This document shows positions 12,442-24,366 of a stretch of DNA of 64,000 nucleotides, piece by piece. This DNA is from Serinus canaria (Eukaryota; Chordata; Aves; Passeriformes; Fringillidae), in assembly GCF_022539315.1 (NCBI RefSeq), contig NC_066323.1, forward strand, positions 16,171,719 through 16,235,718, written 5' to 3'. The stretch's first letter is position 1, and each line of letters begins with the position of its first letter. Both the position numbers and the translations under genes were made by a program. A model generated the notes under the pieces. It did not search any database, was not told where the DNA came from, and worked only from the letters and a program-made list of their open reading frames with translations.

Positions 12442-15400
12442 GCGCAAGAAGCCTCGAATGCCACGGAAACGCAGACCCCGTTCTTCCTACTTGCGTTCGC
12501 TTTTAAAATGCACCGCATGAGGCTTCAGGCCCCGTGTCTCTCCATCAGTGGAGTGTTCTCCTCCTTTACACAGTTGTACCTAAGTCCTTAGCTGGAAGGC
12601 ATAGATGGCAAATTGCTAGGGTTCACGAGCTTTTTCAAATCTCTAGGTATTTATGAGTCATTTATTAGCCATTTCGATATTAAAGTTGCTTTGGACTTAA
12701 AGCTATGAGTTATGAGATTTACATGACTCTTTAGGTGATTAAGCATATAATTTCTGTGAATCATTTAATTTAGATAAATATTTTCCTTTTCTAGTTTTTC
12801 AGGCAAGACAGCTCATGAAGTAGAGGGAAAGTTTTAAATGAAAGGTCATCAGTCATCAGTTTACCCTACAGCAGTGCCTAGCTGTAATACATCCTCTGCA
12901 TAAAACAGAAAGCAGTTCTGTAGGTGTGTTCCCATAAAGTTCATGGGCATTTTCTGTCATCTGAGGGGTCTTGCCCAGTACAAATGGACAGCTGTGCTAA
13001 AGTGACTGCTGGGCTTAGAGGCAGCAGCCAGTTCACAGTTCCTAGCTACCTCTACATCAAATGTGAGTTGTTTTCTTTACAGCATGAGATTTGAAGTGCT
13101 TTTACAGTCAGCTTTGAATGTGTTCATAAAGTATTCCAAAACTTCTGCTTTTTGAAAACTTAGAAGAAGTTACACGTCTCTCCTGACTTTCCATAGATGT
13201 TGTGCATGCTATCAGCCTTTGTCAATTCCAAAGCATCCCTACAACTGCACCACCAACAGATTTACATGGTCCCACCTGTTGGGCACAGAGATCAGAATTT
13301 GGCTCATTATCAAACAGGATGAACTGCATTGATGGAGTTTTGGTGGAAATCCTCAAGGAACCAACATTATTGGTTTGAGTTCTGACCAGACACTGTGCTG
13401 AGTCCCCTAAGAGGCTATGTTTCAGTTCAGGCACCAGCTAAACTATTGGATTGTCTCATTGCATCTTGGAGTATTATAAATGAAGTTTTGTTAGCAATGT
13501 ATTTTACTCTGCTGTGCCTTTGCTGCAGGAATGCAGAAACAAAACAGAATGAAACTGATGAAGCAAATCTGAAATTGATGGTCTGTTTCCTTAGACTACA
13601 GTGGTGCTTTTAATGTGTTGCTAACAAATCTTATACTGTTATCTCAATATAGCATTTATTACTCCTCATGTATTCACATTGTATTTTATTCAATCTGTCT
13701 TTAAAACATTGAGACTTCAGTTCTAGGGTGACAAAAATCATCTGCCACTTCTGTGAGTCTTCTGTGAGACTTCCTGTTGACTGATGAAATACACTGGTGC
13801 TGGATTTCATCAGGGCTTTTGATGCAATATGTGAAGCAAATACAGTCAGATCTGAGAAGATGGTCTTTGGAAGATACTGAAGTTAAGATCTGAAGATGCC
13901 AGACGAAATTCTGGTTTCAGTTATCCCACTCAGTGGGATCACTTAGGGACTTCCAGATGTGTTTTAGTCACCAGCAGGCACAATGGTTCTGAAGTCTGAG
14001 TTGCTTGCTGTGTTGAATATATACAGCTCTGGGGAATTTAATGGAGTTACCATCTTTTTACCATACTTTTTTGGGCTGCCACTAATGTTACCTCTGAAAG
14101 GCAAAGTTTTATAAAATGCCTCATGCCTGAGGTCTCATGACAGAGTACAAAGCTGTTCCCTTTAGGGTTAAATCTTCTCTACCTACATCAGCTAGATTGA
14201 GCAGAATCAACCATTGTATCTTGGCTAGCAGGCAGATCTCTTGGCAGATGTGCTTTGGGGCTGCCAGGTAGAACTCTGGTGTTCTGTCCTGGGCAGTGAT
14301 TGCTGCCTCTGGATCTGTAAAACAGAATGCCAGGGTGGCAGGTCTGCTGAGGTGTGCTAGTTCCCTCTAGCCTCTGTGCCTTGCACTCAGGGATGCTGGG
14401 ATGGCACAGCCATTGCAGTAGAGCTGTCTTGCTTTTGTAAAAAAGTTCCACAGAAGCTGAAATTTCTGGCTGAATTTCAACTGACCAGAAGAGAAAATTC
14501 CCACTGAAAAGAAAAATTTGGTGTATTCAGTGAGGTCTGTTGGTTCTCAGCACATCTTACTCAGGATGTATCAGCACCATATATTCCAGTTACACTAAAT
14601 CTGGCTTGTGTTGGAGTGTCCTGGAAGTTGGCTCAGCTGCTGTCAAGACTCTGCAAATAACTGGCAGCTACAAAGGAGGGGAAGCATAAATGTGTAATGT
14701 GTAAAGAATTATGTGTAAAGAACAAAGAACTAAGCCTTCTGGTACTGCTTTTGTCTATGTCCTGTAGTGAGTTGCTGCTGGACTTCTGCTGGTAATGTTT
14801 GGACAGCACCTGCTCTAGGTGCAACCCTTCAGTTCAGTAGGAGCATAGGGATCAAATGTCTAAACTATCTTAGAGAAAAGTCAAGTGTTGTGTCTTACAG
14901 CTCTTTACTGTTTTCATATAGATTGCGTCTTCCTTTGTGTCATTTATTCATTTAATAGTTGCTTGTGTTCAGCACACAAATTTGTTTGTAAAAAAAGAAG
15001 GTGCCATTATAGTCAGGAAAAATGAGCTGGCAAAAGTAAGGACATTTGTCATTTGGTGTTGTATAAGAGAGGAACTTCTGCAGTGCCCTGAAAGATAAAA
15101 AGTGGAAACGGAGATTGAAGGTGGAATATATGTGTGTATCTCACTGGTAGGGAGTAGTAACTGCTGTGTTTTGGCAGAAGTAGCAGGTTCTACATTAATT
15201 ACCCAACTCTTCAGCAATGGGAGGAGTGGTGCTATCAGGTGTTAATGGTGTATGGCTGTACTTCAGGTTGTTTCCATTGCCTCCTTAAGCTTTCAAGTAA
15301 TAATGGCAATTCACCAAACTAGCTGGTGAAATAGATCAGCATCATCTAGAAGGTAAATAATTTATTGCATTTTGAAACTTTGATGTGAAATTCTTTGTCT

Positions 15401-16396
15401 CTTCTAATAGGAAACACTTGTTTGAAAGTTGCCTTATGAGCACTTGCTGCCACTGCCCAGGAGAGCTGAATAGCCATGCACAAGAAAGGGAAATTAATAT
15501 GTCTGTTGTTTCACTTGTGTCTGTCACTGCAGCAGTATTCTACTGGAGGTTTTTAAAGTGGGAATGGGCCAGTCAGTTTTCCTAGAAATCAGCTTGCTAA
15601 GTGCTCAGCTAGTACTGAACTTTATGTCATACTATGATTTCCAGATCTCAATTAATTTGGCTAAGTACTGCTGGCTGCAGTCCTCATGCTTTACATAAAG
15701 TGTTGTGACATTGCTTTTATAAAAGAGCTGTGGCAGGTCTTGCTCCTCATCTCTGCCATCGTTAAACAAGTTAATAGCAGTTTGGAATTGGGCTGTTGCT
15801 CCACGTGTCTTTTTTTTGGCACAGGTTTTTTTCCATCCCACTGCAGCCAAGCACAGAGTTGTGGTGTCCAATCCCTCAGTACTGGCTCTCTCTCACATGG
15901 AAGTCTGGATTACATGGCTCTCTCTTCTGCACAGTATGGGTTCCTCTCCTTTTTACCTTACCTGGAACCACCATAATTCCTCCCTGAAAGAACAGATCCC
16001 CTTAGTTTCCCATGTGTATTTCATGTGCTTTACAAATAATAAATATCATCTCTGTTTATGTTGTGGTTGTATATTTCTAGTTTTGAGGGGGTAATGAAGT
16101 GCTTTGTGACTCCGGTGGTGTGCTTTAGTCTCTCAAGAAGAGTTTTGTGTGTGGTTTCCAGCCTCACAGGGAGCACCCACTGCCTTGGTAGCTGGATAAT
16201 GATACCAGAACTTGGGCTGTGCCTATTCTGTATGGCCTCTTGTCATTATGTGATTGGGCTTGCATGTTGTGAATGAAATAGCACTGAAAACTCCATCTGT
16301 GCAGAAGGTACAGTGCTACCTGAGCTGCTCCAAAGACAGAAAGTGCACTGTGAAGAAAGACTCCTTTCTCCTGAGGATGTTCTGATGTGTTCTGTT

Positions 16397-16470
16397 AGTA
16401 ATGCATTTATAAAGGCAGTGAGTCTATTGTTCCCAAGTAATGCATTTATAAAGGCAGTGAGTCTGTTGTG
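16397..16470. repeat. 39-bp tandem duplication
   Basis: A unit beginning AGTAATGCATTTATAAAGGC starts at 16397 and again at 16436. The two copies differ at one base (CTA versus CTG) over about 34 bp. Such high identity implies a recent local duplication. Each copy contains an ATTTATAAA-like AT-rich core. Confidence 0.92.
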
Positions 16471-17244
16471 GTGTTTTACCCAAAACAGACTCTGTGTGCT
16501 TGTACGTAGGTGCACAGGCACTGTCTTCCCACAGCTGCCACTAGATCTTTTGTCTATTTCCCTGAGAAAATCCCCAGAGTGGTGCAGTAATCTTAAGGGC
16601 ACATGCATACAGAGAAAGCCTCATCCTGGTCTAGTGGCTGGGAGAGTCTGTTCATGGCAGCAGTGTAAGAGAGTCTCACCTGCAGGTCTGGAGCTGGAGT
16701 TCTGTTATGGCAGGCCTTGGCATTTGAGATGTTAGGGTTTGCCCAGGGCAGACAACTTGACAGGCGTGTTTAGAATGTTAACAACCTTGTGCAATGTTGA
16801 AATATTAAATAGCTCATTTATATTTGTAATATACCTGTGAACCTTGTTCACGAATCTACACTAAAAAACTTACCTTTAATTTATAGCCTGTGTGACATCC
16901 CTTACTTGCTCAAGCACAAGACCCATGTTATTTGCAAGTGGTCTCCTTTATTAACCATTTATGTTGTTTTGGAGTGTCTGACAAGCAATTCTGTAGATGT
17001 TTTTCAGCTGGGGTATCCCTAGAACACTTGGTCTGGCTCAGGCAAGGCTCTGATTGCTTTCAGCTGGCTGCTGGAGCTCAGATGTAAGGGCAAATCAAGC
17101 AAAGGGTACAGGCAAGAATGCACTACTTGCACATTCTCCAGCTAGAAGGCTCCCTTCCCTCCTCTGCAGGCAGACAAAAAGGACAAAGTCTGCTTCTGAG
17201 CAATTCTAGGAACTTCATCTGGCACTGGGGATGAAATTGATGCA

Positions 17245-17430
17245 GAAATGAGGAAAAGAAGATAAGGGAACAGAGCCTCAGAGAGGGTGGAGACAGAGAA
17301 GGGAAGAAAATGGTTTAGAAAGAAGAAAAGCATTGGAGAAAATGGGGGAAAAAAGAAAAGACTTTGTGGGGAAGGAGAGGCTGAAGAAGGCGATAAAACG
17401 AAGGAAAGAAACGAAGAGAGCTGCAAGAAA
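17245..17430. repeat. Purine-rich (GA-rich) low-complexity tract
   Basis: For about 185 bp the + strand is overwhelmingly A and G, with blocks of GAAAA, GGGAAG and GGAGAGG and only scattered pyrimidines. The opposite strand is CT-rich and gives a spurious Ser/Phe/Pro frame across 17142-17519. Such tracts can be enhancer-like GAGA/ETS/PU.1-rich sequence or triplex-prone DNA; I cannot tell which. Confidence 0.8.
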
Positions 17431-18859
17431 GTTTCGTCAGGTTGGTGAATAACTTGTGCAGATGAGCCATTAATGTGCACCCCTGGGCAGTCATTTAGCA
17501 GGTGGGGAGACCCAGGCACTTGGGTTAATGCAGGGTTTTTACTCTTGTCACTTGACCAACACTTTCTTTTAAATTCATGGAAAGTGGACTCACTTGAATT
17601 TTGAGTAACTCAGAATGCTTTCAGTTTGTAGAAGTTGCATTAACTTTTTTCCTTTTGCCTTCAAGGTTAAATAAGGGGTCTTGAGAGGGAGAGAATGAGC
17701 ATTAATAGCAAAGAGAAGCTGGAAAATTAAGCCTTGTGTTGGCTTTGGAGGAGGATGGATACACAGAGAGATGGTTTAATATTGTTGTGGTTTCTAACAG
17801 GCAATTCTGCAGGGCATATGTCACTGCCAGAAGTCAAAACATGTTTGTAACTTTTCTAGCATGAGGTCAAAGGCCTATGAAGTAGTGACACAGATGTGAT
17901 TATTGCACAAAGAATTGCTTGTCATGTGTATAATGTTTCCAGTTTAGGATTCCCTGCGTTTCACAGAACTCAGTAACAATTTTCTGACTCTGAATTATAC
18001 TCACTGTCTGTTTTACAACAACTGAATATTCTTATTTTAGCAAAAGTCAGCTTTATCCCTGTTTTTGCTGATAAGGAAAACAAAACACCAGGAGCTTAAC
18101 TGCCCAAGTTCATGCAATAAATGAATGATTGTCTCCAAGTTTATCCCCCTCACAGGGGAATAAATGTCCTGCCTCACATGGATGAATAATTTGCCTTCCC
18201 CTAATTTCTCACATGGGCAAATTTTTCCCTCTCTTGAAAAATGTAAGAAGACTGAGGGCTGCCTGTCCTTTGCATGCTTGCTTAATGTAAATGACTTCAG
18301 CTCACGTTGTCCCTTTCTGGGCAGAGCACAAACAGAGAAGTAGCAGGGAGCTGAGCTGCATTAGTGTTAGATGGTGATGTGGTGATGTGTGTCAGTGGAG
18401 CCTTCCAGAGCTGGGAAGGCTTTTTTAATTTGGGTGCTCAAGGCAGTATTCTAATTATTTTTTTCTCCTTCATAACAGTGATGCATAATCACAACCTAAA
18501 TTGCATTCCTTAAATACATTTTTTGTAGATTATTTGTCATTTCTGGTACTAGTTTTTCCTTCATGATACAGACAGGAAGAGGTCAATGTTGCATTTTTTT
18601 CTTAAATTTTACACAGGCAGAGAGTTCCCTTAGAGCCCTGGGGGTAGGGGGGGCTGCCCAGCCTCTCCTTCCCAGTGTTACACTGGGAGCCAACATCCAG
18701 CCTCTGCTTGGGTACTCTAAAGTTGCTTTTCAGCTGGAGCCCAAATACTGCATGTTTTGGAACACAGTGTAATGTTTTGAAATGATATAATATAGATGTT
18801 CTTTAAGCTTGTATAAAGGTACATCAGATGGGGAAATCTGGATGTTTGTGACGTGTGCG

Positions 18860-18890
18860 AGTTCACACTGTGCAGACAGCAGTGTGAACT
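18860..18890. repeat. Perfect 11-bp inverted repeat, 9-nt loop
   Basis: The arms AGTTCACACTG (18860-18870) and CAGTGTGAACT (18880-18890) are exact reverse complements. Each arm carries a TTCACACT half-site resembling a T-box half-element, so it could be a paired T-box motif. It could equally be a hairpin created by template switching. Confidence 0.9.
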
Positions 18891-20901
18891 GCAGCTACTG
18901 TCACTGGATTCCCAGGAAAATGTGGGAGAAGGGAGATGGTACTTCCCTGCAGGAGGAGTCTTCTGCTGCCTCTGTGAAACAAGGTTTTAGCTGCAGACCA
19001 AAAGAAAAAAAAAAGGAAACCTCAAAAGTTGAAAGATACAGTGTATTACATTTTAAATTCCTAGTGCAGTCATTAATAAATTACAATTAACTTGCTGCTA
19101 GACTTTCTTCCTGTTATTGCTGTTGAGCAGTTGTAGAATATTCATTGTACAGAAGCTTAGTATGCTGTCAGCATTGCAGTGGTTTTTAATTGCAGTGTAG
19201 TTTTTCCTTCATGGAGTGTAATTCTGTCACTGAGTCTGAAAGGGGCACTTCAGGTGGGAGAAGAATGCTGGCTGACTTAAAGCAAACATGATCCTAGGTT
19301 ACTTTGACATGTTGACCTAAATTAAATGATGTAGATATAATGCAATTTAATGAATGCAATTGAATTGGATATGATAGAGGGGGAAAAGGTTTCATTTTTT
19401 TATGTGTTGCTGTTTGTCACAGGAGTAATGCAGAAATATTCTCTCTGAAAGTGGAGCAACTAGCAATGTTTAGAATAGCAAAAAGAAAATCTGTTATCTT
19501 TGTATTTTGGTTTTTCAGTTGTCATTGTCTAAGTGTATTGCTTGCCCATGCTAGATGTACCTGCTTTGGTAACCATGTTTAGGCTGATGACTTTGAGGAG
19601 TGTAATTTATAGGCAGGAATGAAAATCTGATCTCTTAAGTGTCTTTTGGCTCTGCTTTTCTGGGGCTAAATTAAAAGTTCCCCACATGGGGAGCCCAGTG
19701 GCTCTGCAAACAAGGCCTAGAAGCATCAGGAAAGTTTTCCAGTTGCTACCTGAAAATGTTCCAGGTAGCTTATCCAAAAGCTACCTGAACATTGCAACTA
19801 AGGGTTATTGTCTATCTTTTGATGCGAATTCCTTAATGATCTTTGCTCTGGATTGGGTTTTTCTTGTGGTTTAGGGGCAGAGGTTGACATGGTTTGAAGA
19901 AAATGAATTTTTAAAGTGTGAGAATATTCTCCTGTGATCTCAGTGTTTGCCAGGCTCTGGGACAGAGAAAGTGCATGGCAGAGGGACATGAGGAGAAGGA
20001 GGGGGAAGACTCCTCTGGTATCCTCTGGCCACAGTGGTGTGTAACAAAGCCTTAAACTACTTGTTCTGCCTCTTTCTTCTGCTGTGAGGTGCTTATTGCA
20101 GCTTCCTCCTTGCCCACTCTCTACTCCCTGCCTTCTTTCCTCTTAGTCCTTTGCAAGCCCTGGCAGCCCTGGGGGGAGTCTGAGCCAAAAAGTCAACAGA
20201 ATAGAGGAAGGAAAGGCTGCCTGTACCCAGACACTGTGCAAAGTGTATGTTCAGTTTGAGGGAGGGCAGGATGCCAGTCCTCCACATCCCCCTTCTCTCC
20301 CCTTTGGAAGCAAACACAGCTCTCCTTTCCATGCTATGAGTAGGTGCAGGAGAAAGGATTCAGAGCTTGTTGAGTCTTTGGGTGAGAGTGGTGGGCTGAG
20401 ATCAGCCTGGAGGCTATTGATTGGGCTGTGCTTGTTTAGATAATGTCATCTTTGGAGCCTGTCCTGTGAAAGAGCTTTCTCCATTGCTGTGCAAGTACCA
20501 TGGCACAGGCCAGGCTTGATGTCTTTTGTTAGGAATGCCTCTGTTGCATTTCACAGGCCATAAATAACTTGTGGTATTTGTAGCAATCTCAGTCTCTCTT
20601 TGAAGATACAAGTGCACTGCCTTTTCCCTGGCTTCTCTTTTTTTGTTACTTAGCCTCAAGTGGTCTCAAGTCTAAAAAGTGGTTCAGGGGCCTAAATTTG
20701 GCCATCCTGGGGATAGAACTGTTTTGTGGCTTTGAACTTGAAGCTATATTGAATGAAATACATAAAAGCTTGTTCTTGTGAACAACAGTGCATTGACAGG
20801 AAGAGACCTTGGGAAAACAAGTCCTGAGTCATCCCTCTGGTTCTGTGTGCAGAGAGAAAGGGAGTGATGAGTCAGTATTAAAACCAGTAATGATCAGACT
20901 T

Positions 20902-20919
20902 TGATATTCTAGAATATCA
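20902..20919. repeat. Perfect 18-bp palindrome
   Basis: TGATATTCTAGAATATCA is self-complementary over its whole length. Its centre, ATTCTAGAAT, matches a tail-to-tail two-unit heat-shock element (nTTCnnGAAn). The next inverted repeat starts eight bases later. Confidence 0.95.
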
Positions 20920-20926
20920 TGTGGCG

Positions 20927-20949
20927 TGTGAATACCTTTGGTATTCACA
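20927..20949. repeat. Perfect 10-bp hairpin, 3-nt loop
   Basis: The arms TGTGAATACC and GGTATTCACA flank a TTT loop. It sits immediately beside the 18-bp palindrome at 20902, so two perfect inverted repeats occupy 48 bp. Confidence 0.95.
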
Positions 20950-21561
20950 TATTTGCAGTGCATAGTAAGATATGTGCTGAGCCATCACGTTTCTGTTGTC
21001 AGTATATAGGCACATGTTTTCTCCTCCAATTCATGGGTGGCAGGTGGACTTCCAGAGTGGATAGAGAGCAATCACAGGAGCTATGCAGACGGTGAATATC
21101 GTGCACAGCTCTCCTCTGAAAGCAAGTTACTGAAAAGCATCTGCCTGTTCCAAAGCTGCCTCTCACGTCAGGCAACAGTTGCCTTTTACAGGAGTAACAG
21201 TTGTCTTTTTCTTTGAGCTGTGTGATTGCACAGTGCCTCTGTTCTGCTGACACCCTTTCATTAAGCAGCTAAAATCTCAAGCACTGATGGAAATGAAGTT
21301 GTACAACATTAAGTAGGGTTGAATTATACTGGTCTCTTTAGTGCTGGATGAATTTATCCTCATTGCTTCCCCTCATTCAGTGAAAACTGGTTTGTAGGTT
21401 TTGTAAGGGAACCTGCAAAACAGAAATTCAGGAGATCCATGAACAGAAATTTGGCTTTTCTGGTCAAATAATAACCTGTGATTTAATAGTAATGTTAGGA
21501 AACCCCTAATATAAACAAACAAACAAAAAAATTGTAGTCAAGGTGGATGATTACTTTTCTT

Positions 21562-21585
21562 CAGGTGTCTTTCAGAAGACACCTG
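21562..21585. repeat. Perfect 10-bp hairpin carrying paired E-boxes
   Basis: The arms CAGGTGTCTT and AAGACACCTG flank the loop TCAG. The outer six bases of the arms are CAGGTG and CACCTG, the bipartite E-box bound by ZEB/SNAI-type repressors. Binding is inferred. Confidence 0.93.
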
Positions 21586-24321
21586 CTTCTTTTTATATTT
21601 CAAATGCATACCCAGTTGTTTCCATGTTTCTGTATACTTTCTAAAAGAAATGGAGCTCAACACACCAGCTCCAAGTGTTTTAACTCCAATTGGCTTGGAA
21701 ATGGAAGAAGATGGAATGGTAGGTTTTTTTTTTGGGGGGGTGGGTTTATGTAGCCATGATAGTTCCAGCTGGCTGGAGATGTTGGCAATGAAATGCTTTT
21801 TGCCTTCTAAATGTTCTTTCCTCAGAAAGGGTGAGGAGAACACTGTTTGCAGAGAGGTTTCAGGTGAATGTTACCAGTTACTTGTGTTGCAGGATGGGCA
21901 GTAGTACAGTGGGACACAATGTCTTACATGCCTTAATGTGAAATTTATCTCCTTTTTTTCCCTAGAATTTTTCTTACAATGAGAGTCCTTCAAAACCACT
22001 AGCCATGGCCTGTATGTTACAGTTAAATATTATCTTTCTCTCATTTCTCCATTCTCACATCTGCCCACTGCCTGCTTTGCTGCCCTCACCCCTCCCAGTC
22101 CTGGATCCTCGTTGTGCTTTGTGTCCCACTCCCACTTGTCTCAGAGCCTCTGTTAATGCCTCTCTGTGCAGGGAACAGTGTGTCAGTTGTGGCAGGCACC
22201 CTATCTCTGCCTGCCATCCGTGCCACATTAAACCCACTTCTTCCAGGAATGCTCCTTGCCAGTTCTGTGAGTTAATCTCTGTGCTCCTCCCCTCCTGAGC
22301 AGCTGCCCCGTGCTGCTCTGCCCAGCCCTGCCTCTCTCCCCAAGTGGCAATGGAAAGCCTTTGGCTATGGGAACAGGCCTCTCCTCTGCCTTTAGTGAGA
22401 GCTTTTGCATTGAACACGTGGGTTTGTGTTGCTAGGTGCTATTTGAATGACTGTTCACCAGATAAAATATAGTTCAAATAATACTGAGGGACTCTTCTTG
22501 GAAGAAGAACTTTTCCTGTGTCTGTTTCCTTAAAGGAAGCAGTGTTCCCTGTTCAGTGCAGTGTGAAAGACAAGTTCATGTTGTGATGTGTGAATATATC
22601 AATGGATTTATATTTCTTTTAAAATTGACTCAGGTAAATAGGGCTACTATCAGTTTCCTAGGAATAATGGGGCATGCCTGATTTGGGGGGTTTTAAAACA
22701 AGAAGTTTGCATTTAAATTCCATGATGATGGCTATTGAGCTGTGCTAGAATGAGGTATAAGGGCTGCTCTGCTTGGTCTTTGTGCCCCAAGGGTTCTGGG
22801 TTTGTGTTTTCTACCACTGTTTCCCAGTGTGTATTTCAGAAGATCCTCATTCCTCATCCTAAACGATGTGTCAGGGATTCAGATAAGAAATTTGAGTTTC
22901 TTTCTTTTGGAAGAAGATTTTGAGTGATCAAGAATGGGAGTCAGCAAATGACTTGTAATTAGAGCTTGAAAACTGAGGTATGAAAGCTCAGTGAAGCACA
23001 ATGAAGGGTTGCTGCTCAGTCTGTAACTGAGTCTGTCATCATCCCAGCTGCAAGTCCTGAACCCACCTGGCTCAGTTTGCAACCAGTTTGCTGGTTGTTG
23101 TTAACATCTATGACGTACAAAAGATAATGCAAGAGAGTTGTCTGATTTTTTTTTGCCAGTGTCAGAGCTCCAGACATGCCCCGGAGCCAGTATGCCAAAC
23201 ACATCCTGCTGGCATTAGCTAACACAGACAATTTAACAAATACCTTTTTCTGTCATAAGGGTGCAAAAAGAAATTAAAATTGAGCCATGACTAAGGAATA
23301 ATACATTCTAACTGCTATTATTATGGGCTCAGCTTAGCAGATTTTTTTAGCTTTTTCATGTCTGTTTGTGAGATAACAGGAATAAAAGCCAGCAAAGTGC
23401 AGTGCTAACGGTATGACTGCTTTTAGACAGTTTGGCAGGAAATGCTGTTTCCTGTTCTTTTGATGTTCTGTTGACTTTCTCATAAATATTAACCCATCTG
23501 GGGCTTCAACATTTGTTGTTATGGTGGCATAGACAACGTCAGAGACAGCCAAATTTAAATGTAGTTGTTCCTTTAAGAAGATTGAACAGGTCCTGGTTAA
23601 AAAATGCAGAATTATGCTGTAGTTCTTTTGACTGCAGTGTATCTTCCGATTTCTGTCTGCATAGTCAAGTTGGAAAGTGGGATTAGATTTGCCTTTAAAT
23701 ATAGGCTCATACTGGTGTGGCTTGCTCTTCTGGATCAGATCAGAGCTTCCAGAAGTCCTGTGGCACAGGCAGGTGCCAGGTTCTGTAGGCACACAGTTGG
23801 TGGTGATTGGGATGGGGCTGGCCCAGCCTCATCCCCAACTGGGCACAGCTGTGAGAGCAGGTGAGCAGCACTGACAGCAATGAGCCATGGAGTGCCCAGG
23901 GGCACTGACCAACCACCAAAGGGAGCAGAGGGCACACAGGGGCAGGGCAGCAACAGGAGGGGATAAAAGGCTGGGCTAAGGAACAAGAGGGGCAGGTGCT
24001 TGCAGCCTGCTGAAGTGACAAGGTGTTACTCTGTATGGGCAGATGCCTGAAGCCTTCTGATGAGGTGAGGTGTTGCTGTGTGTGGGATGAGGCTTTCTGA
24101 CATTGTGTGGTGACACTCTGTGTATGGTGGCTGTCTCAACTGTGACATGTGCTGTGACAAGGTTCCTCAGCACTCCAGGAAATGACTGCAGTGCCATTTG
24201 ATGTGCTTTGCAGATCACCAGATGAATTTACATTTGTAATAGGATGATAGATCAATCTTCTCCATTATTTTCTTAAGAGGAATTGTGTCCTTATCTTTTG
24301 AGACCTCAAGCAAATGCTGTC

Positions 24322-24366
24322 CACAGGTGTGTCCAGGTGCCTTCCAACCCAAACTCTTGTGTGATA
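24322..24366 (+). mobile_element. CR1-like LINE 3' end fragment
   Basis: The segment contains AGGTGCCTTCCAACCCAAAC followed by a TTGTGTGAT-like end. It resembles the conserved 3' end of avian CR1 elements (AGGTCCCTTCCAACCCAAAC, then a TTCTATGAT-like repeat). Only the terminal few tens of bases are recognisable, with no coding part, as expected of the 5'-truncated copies typical of CR1. Confidence 0.5.

Larger units (their letters stand above)
11497..12450. promoter_or_regulatory. DOCK10: CpG island promoter of DOCK10
   Basis: GC content and CpG density rise abruptly near 11.5 kb and fall just after 12.45 kb, in a window that is otherwise CpG-poor. The island contains the ATG of the DOCK10 N-terminal peptide at 11924. 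I see no TATA box. Motifs upstream of the ATG are CCCCGCCCC (11804-11812, SP1/KLF), GGGAAACCCC (11843-11852, kappaB), paired ETS cores (11856-11867) and GGGCGGGG (11883-11890, SP1/KLF). A dispersed TATA-less start between about 11.75 and 11.92 kb is my inference. The high GC leaves long open frames on both strands, which are artefacts. Confidence 0.85.

Noticed and set aside
11522..12447. Open frames of 224-304 codons on both strands of the CpG island
   Set aside because: They overlap in several frames at once and consist of Ala, Arg, Gly and Pro. GC-rich DNA lacks stop codons by composition. Only the short MAGERTRRFTRS frame carries a recognisable family sequence.
17142..17519. 125-codon minus-strand Ser/Phe/Pro frame
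   Set aside because: It is the translation of the CT-rich complement of the purine tract.
23334..23792. 152-codon minus-strand frame
   Set aside because: It has no recognisable motif, no promoter or splice context, and a length that chance allows in 64 kb read in six frames.
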